Assembly: GCA_029310945.1 (NCBI GenBank)
Contig: JARJFC010000098.1
Location: 1 to 8,478 of the forward strand
DNA length: 8,478 nt
DNA from: Leptospira sp. 96542
GTDB taxonomy: Bacteria; Spirochaetota; Leptospiria; Leptospirales; Leptospiraceae
Direction: 5' to 3'
Positions 1-7,135 of the stretch are shown here, in pieces; position 1 is the stretch's first letter; each line of letters starts with the position of its first letter. Below the pieces are notes generated by a model. The model did no database searches. It saw only the letters and a program-made list of their open reading frames with translations, and had not been told where the DNA came from. Made by a program: the position numbers and the translations under genes.

Positions 1-59
1 CCTACAAGATCCTGGTGCGGCCCATCATGCTGGGTACCGCCAGGATCGAGCCGGTATGA
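1..59 (+). CDS. C-terminal end of an unrecognised protein (partial)
   Basis: A plus-strand frame is open from base 3 and ends at TGA 57-59, giving 18 residues that finish in TARIEPV. Of the frames covering this stretch it reads most like a real protein end, with alternating hydrophobic and charged residues. The other two plus frames are also open here, and one minus-strand frame is nearly so, so the call is weak. The family cannot be recognised from so few residues. If real, the gene converges on the large minus-strand gene that ends at 297. Confidence 0.3.
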   Translation, partial: YKILVRPIMLGTARIEPV

Positions 60-296
60 AGCATCAACCGACGCTGTTTCCAGTCTCAAGCGGACTGCGC
101 AGTGATGGATGACGGGAGTGCAGCGCTTTCGGTCTGTCAGTCGTCGCGGCCCTACTAACGCTGACCAGCACAAAGCGGACTTCTGGCCCGACGAGCTGAC
201 CTTGCTCGTGCTCCCGTGCGGGGGCCAGCGTCTGACAGCTGTGGCACGAACGCGGCCGTCCCATCCGCTGAAGCGCGCTACCGCGTCGGAAGCAGG
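60..296. other. Gene-free gap downstream of the Avs-like gene
   Basis: No convincing gene lies here. Short open frames occur on both strands (for example 64-264 minus and 109-300 plus), but they lack a good ribosome binding site, resemble no family I know and overlap each other. The gap holds a nested inverted repeat (183-228), a 7-bp inverted pair (134-140 with 232-238) and a 9-bp direct repeat AAGCGGACT (88-96 and 173-181). No hairpin followed by a T-run is seen on either strand, so no intrinsic terminator can be called for the converging genes. Confidence 0.5.
183..228. repeat. Nested inverted repeat (three-way-junction-like fold)
   Basis: The outer arms CTGGCCC (183-189) and GGGCCAG (222-228) are perfect complements. 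Inside them lie a second perfect pair, ACGAGC (191-196) with GCTCGT (204-209), and a tight hairpin CCCG-TG-CGGG (213-222). That hairpin shares base 222 with the outer arm, so the two cannot both form completely. The site lies 69 bp past the stop codon of the Avs-like gene. There is no T-run, so it is not a classical intrinsic terminator. In GC-rich DNA arms this short may arise by chance. Confidence 0.35.
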
Positions 297-3200
297 CTAG
301 AACTTCATCTCTTCCATTTCGTTCGATCGGCCAGCCGTGTAACTCACCTCTAGCGAGGAACTCATCCGGACGACAGCGGTGGTGTGCCAGTAGCGACTGC
401 GCTCTCTACCGTGGCCTCCGTCGTGACGGCGCAGGCGCACTAGCCACATCAGGTCGACGTCGCGGGCCTCCAGGTACGCACGCACGACGTCAGTGCGGCA
501 CCACAGGCGTGAGCCGTCGCTCGCACCTTCCTCATGTCGACCGGATTCAATCCACGCGTCGGCCCGCACCACGGTCTCACCGGCGGCGTTTTCCCAGGTC
601 CTGTCGAACGGGTCGATAGATCGCAGCTTGGCGAACGCGGTGACGTCCGGGCTCAAGCGCGAGCGCTTCACGGCGCCAGCAGCGCCCAGGGCGTCGGCCT
701 CGTCCAGATGCGCATAGGCTCCCTTGCGCACGATCCACGGCAGGTAGGGCTCATCGCGATTCGAGGCCGTCTCGACGTCTTCGTACATCTCCAACTGCGG
801 CAAGTAAGCTTGGAACGGCCCTTGAGCGGCCAGATCCTTGGCCAATGCGGCGCTCTGATCCCGCGGAGCCAGCGCCGACATCACCCGGATGTCGACGTTC
901 TCGTTGGAGTGCCAACTGCCATCGACGGTGAGCCAGTCTCCCACCGAGTCGCCGATCCCAAGTAACGACTTCAATGCGGCCGGATCAGTAGTGAGGTCCA
1001 TTGCGGTCTCGCCCACGACCATCAACGAGACCCAGCTGTCCAGGGGTTGGCGGTCCACTCCGTCCGCGAGCCAGAGGCCCGCCGGATGAGTCACGACCTC
1101 GCTCGAAAGCCAGTCTTCCCAGGGGTCTTCCTCATCGTAGCCGCGCCAAACCACCGGGTGCGCAGCAAGTAGATCGCCTGCCACCGAGAACAAGGCGTGC
1201 CAAGCCAGCTGCTCCCCGTGGCTTTGGTACTCGGCGTCTATGCCGCGCGTGTAGTGCTCACGCCCAGGTCGCGATCGCCCTTTGCGATCGCTCATGAACT
1301 CGATATTGGCGTCATGGTCACGTACCTTGGCGACGACGGCATCCAGCGTTTCCCAATGCGGCCTTCGGAACAGGTTCGACAGCCGCGCAACGTCGTCTAT
1401 GCTGAAGTCGTAGTCCAGATGAAACTCGGGCTGGGGCTTGGCTATGCCCTTCGGACGCGGGGCGTAGGGATCGCTCCCGTAGTAGTCCTGCTCCTTCCGG
1501 GCCGCGAAGCTCGATCGATTTACGCGCTGCAGCTTCTGAACCCGTGCCTTAGGTAGGCGCAACTCACCTGCCTTGACACAAGCAAGCAGTGCCTGCGCCG
1601 CGAAATGCCGCCGAAGCACGTGGCGGTCCACAGCGTCCGATGCGATTGTTTCGAGAAAGTCAGCATGCCGAGCGACGGCCACAGGCGCCTCAAGTGCGAT
1701 GCGTGCCACTGCGATGAGCAGCCAGAGCTGGGCGTGCTGGTAGAAGAAGGGCAACTCCGGCGCCTGGAAGGGGACCGCGTCGCGGCGCTGATACAGCGCA
1801 ACGACGCCATCGAGCACCTCGGCACGTCCGAGTCGGACCGCCGTGCGCAGGCTATGGGCAGCGAACCACCGCTGCCGGGTCACGGGCGAACCGAGCTGGG
1901 ACCAGATGATTGTGGAGAGCGCCTCGACCTCATCCTCAGTAGCCGTCATCGCGTCCTGCCACGCCCCGTCCTCCGTGATGGACGCGAGCTTCGCCGGCCC
2001 GCTCTGCAGCAGGCGCGTCAGCGCCGCCGCGCCCACGCTGGGCGAAGCCTTTTCGTTGAATTCCGCAGCGAAGTTGAGCCACACCGAGGCTGGCACCGGC
2101 ATCTTAGGACGGGTGAACTCGCGGATGAGGAGCATCAGCACGTCGCGGCGCGCCAGACCACAGATGTCCTCGAGGGCGCGGACGTGTGATCCCGACAGGT
2201 AATCGAACGAAATGTATTCGCCTGCATTCACCCGTGCGATGACAGGTGCGCAGGCCTTCAGCGCGTCGGCTAAGGCAAGCGAGGAGCCGATCCATAGCTC
2301 CTTGCAGATGCGCAGCTCCCGTTCTTTCTCGTACAGATCCAACACCTCGAGCCGCGCGATCAGCGCGAGATAGTCAGGCCAATGCTTGTACGCCACCTTC
2401 GCTCGTAACGCATCGAGGACATCGCCCGAGAAGCGCGTGTTCAGGAGCTGCGTGCGGGCCGCATCGAGGACGCGCCCCACCGCGACCTCATCGAGCGGAT
2501 CGGTGCCCGCCGCGATCTGCAGAACGTGCACTTTTGCCTTGTTCTGCTCGTCTTCCCAGGTTCGAGGAACGGCGTCGGCTCCGGGCGCGCGCCAGTTGGC
2601 ACGCCTGTTGTGGTCATCGCGCTTGACGTCTATCCGATCCGCCGCCGCGTCCAGGTACTGCCGCTGCCATGCGTCATTGCCCAGCACCGAGCCGGCAAAG
2701 CGGGCGAGTGCGCGGGGTGTTTCCGATCCCAGTGAACCAGGGTTGTTCTGCAGGTATTGCGCGACGAGCTCTGTGGTTGCTGCGGGTACGCCTGCAGAAG
2801 GTTTGGACTCGAGAGTGGCGACCAGCTGCGTGGTCCCACACACGTAGAGCTCGGCTGGATTCGACAGTCGCAGAAGCGTCAGGGCGAGCTCGGCGTCAAG
2901 CTTGTCGTCCTCCAGCAATGCACGCACGTAAGGCAACAGCGTGTAGTCCAACGAGATTCGCCCGCGGTCCTGCCAGCGCGCTAGCCTTGCGAGCCCGGCC
3001 ACACCGGATACCCGGCTCATCGCGGCGCCGTAGGAACCCCAGTCGAACTTCCGCTCCTCACCCAGGTTGAGCTCGCAGATGTTGGACAAGGTGTGGCTCT
3101 CGCACTGCCTGAGACCGTCGCCGGTCAGCGCGCCGGCGAAGTGCATTAGCCCATCGACGAAGCGATAGTCACCCGAGCCGATCGCGTCCATCTGCTCGAG

Positions 3201-6200
3201 CCCTTTCCGGAAAAAAGCGACCGATTCGGCAGGGCTGGCCAACGCGATCGCCTGCCCGAGTCGCGCGAAGTGTGCGGCACGATCGGTGACATCGTGCTCC
3301 TTCTCGGTGGCCGCGCTCGCTCTAATCGCGAGCATGCCGGCCATGGCATGGAACGCCGGACGAGACGCCAGCAATTCGACGAGCTCGATCAGGCTCGACA
3401 AAGGCGTAGCGTCCGGTTCACTGGCCGCTTCGATGTGTGCCGCGACCTCGCCCGCAGGAAATGAGTCGTTCGCCGCAAGAGCCAACGCCAGCAAGCGCTC
3501 GACAACCGTGTTGTACTTCCGTTGTGCCGTGCGACCGCCAGAGTCGTAATCGTCGGTGTTGTGCAGCGTGATCCAGCGGGCCGTCAGTGGTGCCAAGCTA
3601 GGTGCTGCGGAACCGGAACCGACAACAGCCTGGGCGAAGTCACGCGCGATATCGAGCCAGCGCGGCATTCGCTCAGTGAGGAATCGCACAGCCGATTCGT
3701 GGTGGCTGTATTCATGGCGTGCATCGTCTTTCGAGTCTCGGGCGGCCTGAGCCTTCGCCTGGTAGTCCGCATCCAGTGCCTCTTTGAGCGCGGTGACGAA
3801 CTGCGCGTCCTCCAGATGAGGAGTCAGGGTCACAGTGTGCTCGGCCAGTTCACGCGGCAGCAGGTCGCGGGGACCAATCTGAGTGCCGGACGCGCAGCAC
3901 GCGATGACTTGCCGGGCAATGTACGTGGCGACCTCACCGACCCAATACGAGTCCATGAAAACGTGCAGGCTTGGTGGTACCAAGGGCAGGGCCGCGAGGA
4001 TCGCGGTGGCCTGGGCGGGCATCCTCAACCGTACCGCCTTCGCCGCGGCCTCCACCATGCCCCGTACCAACCGGCGTTCGTCGGGTTGGTAGTGATCTCG
4101 AAGCTTCACCGGGCCGTCCGCCATGCATGCCGCCGAGAGTGACTCGAGCTGAGCGCGTTGCTGCGCCGGGCTGCCGGCGGCGTAACGAATCGCCGCGGCA
4201 ATCGGCCCAATCGACGCCAGCGCATCGACACAAACCCGGATCACCTCGGGTGAGATCAAGGTCGCAGCCTCCGGCCGGCGCGCCAGCTGGAACATCGCCT
4301 CGGCGATGTCGTACCCGTACTCGGCGCTGACCCAACCAGATAGGTCTCGAGCCGCCGCCTTGCCGTCGCCCTTTAGCAGGTAGGAGAACGGGAGCGCCGC
4401 CAAGTCCAGCACCGTTGGGTGTGCGCGGTCATGCGCGTCGCTCTTCTGGTCAAAGTAGTGCTGCAGCCATTCAGCGACCCACCTGGCGTGCCAGATTGCC
4501 TCGGCGGTCTCGCCCATCAGCCCATGAGTAATCGCCAGGCGGGCGTGGCGGGAGCCGGGCCACGGTGTTCGTGACTCGAAGATGCGCCGAAGCGAATCCG
4601 GATCGGCCAAGGCAACCACGAGATCGGGGTAGTCCAGCAGAAACGTCGTTCCCCGCTGGTCCATCGCGGCGAGGGTCGACAACTCGACCAGCAACGGCAC
4701 GAGGTGGTCGGGGTCGTCGACGCGAACGGCGTGCGCCACGGCGGCGCGAAGTCGCGCATGGCGAATCTTCTGCTGGCCCACGGTGCCGGTAATGCTCGCA
4801 GGCAGCCGCTCGTCGAAGGCCAGCTGGAAAAGCTTCTCTCCATCCTCCAACTGCAGCAGCAGGTCAGGAAGCGTCGTGGCGGCATAGACCGACTCGCCCT
4901 GCATGGCGAACAAGTTCGTCGCCAGCTCACGCAGCGGCGCAGCGGCGCCGGCGTAGTTGCGCCGGATGAGGGTTTCGGTGGGCTCGTCGCGGAACATCAG
5001 ACCATGCTTGGTCTGCTCCAGCAGCGGCGACAGGTCTGCCGCGAAGCTGACGACCGCACCCTCAGCCATGCCGTTGACTCGCGCGTACTCCTTGAGCGGC
5101 ACGGGCGGCGGCAAGGTGGCCAGCCCCGCCAGGAAAGCGCGAATGCTTCCATCCGCATTGCCCAGCTTCCGTGCTTCCACCAGAGCTTGGTCAATACGGT
5201 GCTGGATCAGGTCGTCCAGTGCGATCGGCTTGCCGATCTCGCTCGGCGCCAACAGGCCAGGTTCCACGGCAAAGTGTTCCAGCACACGAGCATTGCCCTT
5301 GGACCGTGCCTGACCTACCTGGATCATCGTCTCGGTCAGCTTGCTCACGCGTTCGCGAAGAAAGGCACGTGTCTCCCACTCGACGAACGGCGCCAATTCG
5401 ACCTCTTCGACAGAGATCTCGCCGGTCGCGTCGAGCCGTCGGTGCGTTCGGGCACTAACGACCACCTGCAGACCGGCGATCGCTCCGCCGTGCTCCAAGC
5501 TCTGCAGCAAGAGGCGCGGGAACGAGTCCTGATGACGATCGCGAGCGATTTCGCTGGCGTTATCGATCGCGTCGAGCAGCAGGACCAGTTGCCGGTCCGC
5601 CGAGCCGAGGCGCAAGGTCGCGACGGCTTGCTCCAGGCGCGCGCGGAAGGCGCGAAGGATGTCTTCGCTGTTGCTGGTCGAAGGCAGCAGGGGGTCGCAC
5701 AAGCCTCGACACGCGAGCTCATTGGCGATGTGCACTAGGCCGCGGCTTGGCAGGTGCCTGCTGTCGTCGGAAGCGCGGTACTGCCCCATGCCGAAGCAGT
5801 CGAACAGGATCGTCTCGTGCTCGCGACTCAGGCGGGCGGCCAGCGAATTCATGAAGACCGTCTTTCCGAACCCGCCTTCGGCATGCACGACCAACGGGCG
5901 GGTTAGCCGTGAGATGCGGAGGACGGTATCGTCCAACTGCACGCGTTCAACCACCTTTCCGATCGGCGGGAAGCTCGCTGGCGCCGGGAGCAGGTCCTTG
6001 CCGTCGGACAGGCCCAATGCAGCCAACACGTCCGTTCGCACGATGACGTTGCGGTGCTGCTTGATCAAACCGGCCTTGTCACGCGCCATCTCCCGGATAT
6101 CCGCGAGACGGCGGCGGGCCATGTGGTCCCGCGCGTCTGACCAGTCCACCAGGGTGAGCGCGAGCTGCTGCTTGTTCTCGCGCAGGTCGCCGGTCAGGCC

Positions 6201-6866
6201 GATCATGTCCAGCCGCGCGGCGAATTCGGCTAGGTCCCTGCCAGTCAGCTTGCAGGCGTCCGCCACCTGCTTCGCCTGCGCATTCGCGTCGCCCTTCAGC
6301 GGGCTTTGCGCCGCCAGACCTTCGATGGCCCGGAGCAGCGCGGGCTCGATGGGCCGGTTGGTGACTAACTCGAACCGCAACTTTGCTCGCGCCTTCTCGG
6401 TACCAAGCAACGTTTTGCAGGCGCGATACGTGCGCGCGAACTTGCCAATAGTCTTCTTTGCATCCCCCGCCCGAAACGGCTTGTGCTCGGCCGCCTTGGA
6501 GTACTTAACCTGGATCACTACCACGCGCTTTGCGTGCAGTAGGTTGGCCCGGCCTCCGAAGTACAGGACTGCGTCGGCGATCTCATTACCTTCCCTCGAG
6601 ACACCGCGCTGGTCCTCGTTGGCGAAACCCTCCACCGCAATGCCGACTAGTTCAGCCCCGGGGAGGAGCAAGCCCAGGCACTTTCGAGCAACCCAGGCTT
6701 CGTGGAACTCGTGACCGTCGCGGGAGGCGCGAACAGTGTCTACCGCCGGGCGCTTTCGAGGGTTTGCCTTCCTCTTGAGCTTGGGCGACGCCTTGGGCTT
6801 CGGCATGGCCTTCATCGGGGTTACCGTCCTACGCGTCACCGTGGACTTCTTAGTCGCGATCGCCAT
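297..6866 (-). CDS. Avs-like antiviral STAND NTPase with N-terminal Cap4-like nuclease
   Basis: This is a 2189-residue protein, probably a cytoplasmic phage sensor that cuts DNA when triggered. Seen in order: a basic tail (residues 6-39); a PD-(D/E)xK nuclease of Cap4/DUF4297 type (about 50-235) with E79, D98 in EIAD and Q119-V-K121; a STAND NTPase (about 280-500) with Walker A GGFGKT (K335), Walker B LVLLLDAID (D432, D435) and a sensor-like VVVSART (R473); a winged-helix-like region with FRDEPTE near 625; helical, TPR-like sequence to about 1780; and a conserved-looking C-terminal module (1790-2189). Known Avs proteins bind phage terminase or portal through the C-terminal part, oligomerise and activate the N-terminal effector. 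The frame is intact and both active sites look complete. The ATG at 6866 is preferred to an upstream TTG (6893) because GGTGGAG sits 6 nt before it. There is no signal peptide. The Avs subfamily and phage target cannot be told from sequence alone. Confidence 0.85.
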   Translation of the reverse strand: MAIATKKSTVTRRTVTPMKAMPKPKASPKLKRKANPRKRPAVDTVRASRDGHEFHEAWVARKCLGLLLPGAELVGIAVEGFANEDQRGVSREGNEIADAVLYFGGRANLLHAKRVVVIQVKYSKAAEHKPFRAGDAKKTIGKFARTYRACKTLLGTEKARAKLRFELVTNRPIEPALLRAIEGLAAQSPLKGDANAQAKQVADACKLTGRDLAEFAARLDMIGLTGDLRENKQQLALTLVDWSDARDHMARRRLADIREMARDKAGLIKQHRNVIVRTDVLAALGLSDGKDLLPAPASFPPIGKVVERVQLDDTVLRISRLTRPLVVHAEGGFGKTVFMNSLAARLSREHETILFDCFGMGQYRASDDSRHLPSRGLVHIANELACRGLCDPLLPSTSNSEDILRAFRARLEQAVATLRLGSADRQLVLLLDAIDNASEIARDRHQDSFPRLLLQSLEHGGAIAGLQVVVSARTHRRLDATGEISVEEVELAPFVEWETRAFLRERVSKLTETMIQVGQARSKGNARVLEHFAVEPGLLAPSEIGKPIALDDLIQHRIDQALVEARKLGNADGSIRAFLAGLATLPPPVPLKEYARVNGMAEGAVVSFAADLSPLLEQTKHGLMFRDEPTETLIRRNYAGAAAPLRELATNLFAMQGESVYAATTLPDLLLQLEDGEKLFQLAFDERLPASITGTVGQQKIRHARLRAAVAHAVRVDDPDHLVPLLVELSTLAAMDQRGTTFLLDYPDLVVALADPDSLRRIFESRTPWPGSRHARLAITHGLMGETAEAIWHARWVAEWLQHYFDQKSDAHDRAHPTVLDLAALPFSYLLKGDGKAAARDLSGWVSAEYGYDIAEAMFQLARRPEAATLISPEVIRVCVDALASIGPIAAAIRYAAGSPAQQRAQLESLSAACMADGPVKLRDHYQPDERRLVRGMVEAAAKAVRLRMPAQATAILAALPLVPPSLHVFMDSYWVGEVATYIARQVIACCASGTQIGPRDLLPRELAEHTVTLTPHLEDAQFVTALKEALDADYQAKAQAARDSKDDARHEYSHHESAVRFLTERMPRWLDIARDFAQAVVGSGSAAPSLAPLTARWITLHNTDDYDSGGRTAQRKYNTVVERLLALALAANDSFPAGEVAAHIEAASEPDATPLSSLIELVELLASRPAFHAMAGMLAIRASAATEKEHDVTDRAAHFARLGQAIALASPAESVAFFRKGLEQMDAIGSGDYRFVDGLMHFAGALTGDGLRQCESHTLSNICELNLGEERKFDWGSYGAAMSRVSGVAGLARLARWQDRGRISLDYTLLPYVRALLEDDKLDAELALTLLRLSNPAELYVCGTTQLVATLESKPSAGVPAATTELVAQYLQNNPGSLGSETPRALARFAGSVLGNDAWQRQYLDAAADRIDVKRDDHNRRANWRAPGADAVPRTWEDEQNKAKVHVLQIAAGTDPLDEVAVGRVLDAARTQLLNTRFSGDVLDALRAKVAYKHWPDYLALIARLEVLDLYEKERELRICKELWIGSSLALADALKACAPVIARVNAGEYISFDYLSGSHVRALEDICGLARRDVLMLLIREFTRPKMPVPASVWLNFAAEFNEKASPSVGAAALTRLLQSGPAKLASITEDGAWQDAMTATEDEVEALSTIIWSQLGSPVTRQRWFAAHSLRTAVRLGRAEVLDGVVALYQRRDAVPFQAPELPFFYQHAQLWLLIAVARIALEAPVAVARHADFLETIASDAVDRHVLRRHFAAQALLACVKAGELRLPKARVQKLQRVNRSSFAARKEQDYYGSDPYAPRPKGIAKPQPEFHLDYDFSIDDVARLSNLFRRPHWETLDAVVAKVRDHDANIEFMSDRKGRSRPGREHYTRGIDAEYQSHGEQLAWHALFSVAGDLLAAHPVVWRGYDEEDPWEDWLSSEVVTHPAGLWLADGVDRQPLDSWVSLMVVGETAMDLTTDPAALKSLLGIGDSVGDWLTVDGSWHSNENVDIRVMSALAPRDQSAALAKDLAAQGPFQAYLPQLEMYEDVETASNRDEPYLPWIVRKGAYAHLDEADALGAAGAVKRSRLSPDVTAFAKLRSIDPFDRTWENAAGETVVRADAWIESGRHEEGASDGSRLWCRTDVVRAYLEARDVDLMWLVRLRRHDGGHGRERSRYWHTTAVVRMSSSLEVSYTAGRSNEMEEMKF

Positions 6867-6872
6867 TGCCCA

Positions 6873-6879
6873 CTCCACC
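6873..6879 (-). promoter_or_regulatory. Ribosome binding site of the Avs-like gene
   Basis: On the minus strand GGTGGAG ends 6 nt before the ATG at 6866-6864, a close match to the Shine-Dalgarno core at ideal spacing. It decides the start. The in-frame TTG nine codons upstream (6893-6891) has no such site and would overlap the proposed -10 element. Confidence 0.7.
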
Positions 6880-6892
6880 CAGATCTGATCCA

Positions 6893-6919
6893 AGGATACC
6901 CATGTTAGCGCCGCGTCAA
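6893..6919 (-). promoter_or_regulatory. Candidate sigma-70-type promoter for the Avs-like gene
   Basis: The minus strand carries TTGACG (6919-6914; 5 of 6 to the -35 consensus) and TATCCT (6898-6893; 4 of 6 to the -10 consensus). The spacer is 15 nt, shorter than the preferred 17. Transcription would begin near 6886 and give a leader of about 20 nt that contains the ribosome binding site at 6879-6873. The fit with the ATG start is good, but the short spacer and weak -10 leave doubt. Confidence 0.4.
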
Positions 6920-6952
6920 GTTGATGGTTCTGCAGATCGCGCCCGCTGCGAC

Positions 6953-6966
6953 GGTCAGGGGTCAGG
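6953..6966. repeat. Head-to-tail tandem repeat GGTCAGG x2
   Basis: Two perfect copies of GGTCAGG abut at 6953-6959 and 6960-6966. They start 34 bp upstream of the proposed -35 element of the Avs-like gene. They might be a binding site for a regulator, or a scrap of one of the dispersed REP-type intergenic repeats common in GC-rich proteobacteria. Neither is shown by the sequence alone. Confidence 0.4.
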
Positions 6967-7135
6967 TTCCTCGAACGCGGTTGAACTCACGGTCTCGGCT
7001 AAAACCAGCCTTCGGCCGCGCTGCAACGAACGACCGCAGCCAGCCTGAAGAGGTCAACCGACCTTAAGGCAGGGTTCTGAATGCTGCCGCACTCTAGATT
7101 CCGTTGAGAAATGTCCTGCTGTGCACGCAAATCAG

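Larger units (their letters stand above)
6867..7135. other. Intergenic control region between hydrolase and Avs-like gene
   Basis: This 269-bp stretch has no convincing gene. It carries the promoter and ribosome binding site of the Avs-like gene, a tandem GGTCAGG pair, a small hairpin AGGTC-AACC-GACCT (7051-7064) next to the palindrome CCTTAAGG (7062-7069), and GTTC-CTC-GAAC (6966-6976). None has a following T-run, so I call no terminator for the hydrolase gene. The gap length and the separate promoter suggest the Avs-like gene is transcribed on its own. Confidence 0.5.

Noticed and set aside
64..300. Short open frames 64-264 (minus) and 109-300 (plus) in the left gap.
   Set aside because: They overlap each other on opposite strands, lack convincing Shine-Dalgarno sites and have no recognisable motifs; the plus one also runs into the end of the Avs-like gene.
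3522..4335. Other antisense or alternate-frame open frames, such as 3522-4142 (plus) and 3934-4335 (minus, different frame).
   Set aside because: Shadows of the Avs-like gene: no family resemblance, no suitable ribosome binding sites, and Arg-rich composition typical of misread GC-rich DNA.
4704..6714. Two long plus-strand open frames, 4704-5738 (344 codons) and 5659-6714 (351 codons), opposite the Avs-like gene.
   Set aside because: They lie wholly antisense to a gene with clear domains and have low-complexity, Arg/Ser/Ala-rich translations with no recognisable motifs. GC-rich genes often leave open antisense frames.
7051..7069. Hairpin AGGTC-AACC-GACCT and palindrome CCTTAAGG as a terminator for the hydrolase gene.
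   Set aside because: The stem is only 5 bp and no T-run follows on the minus strand.
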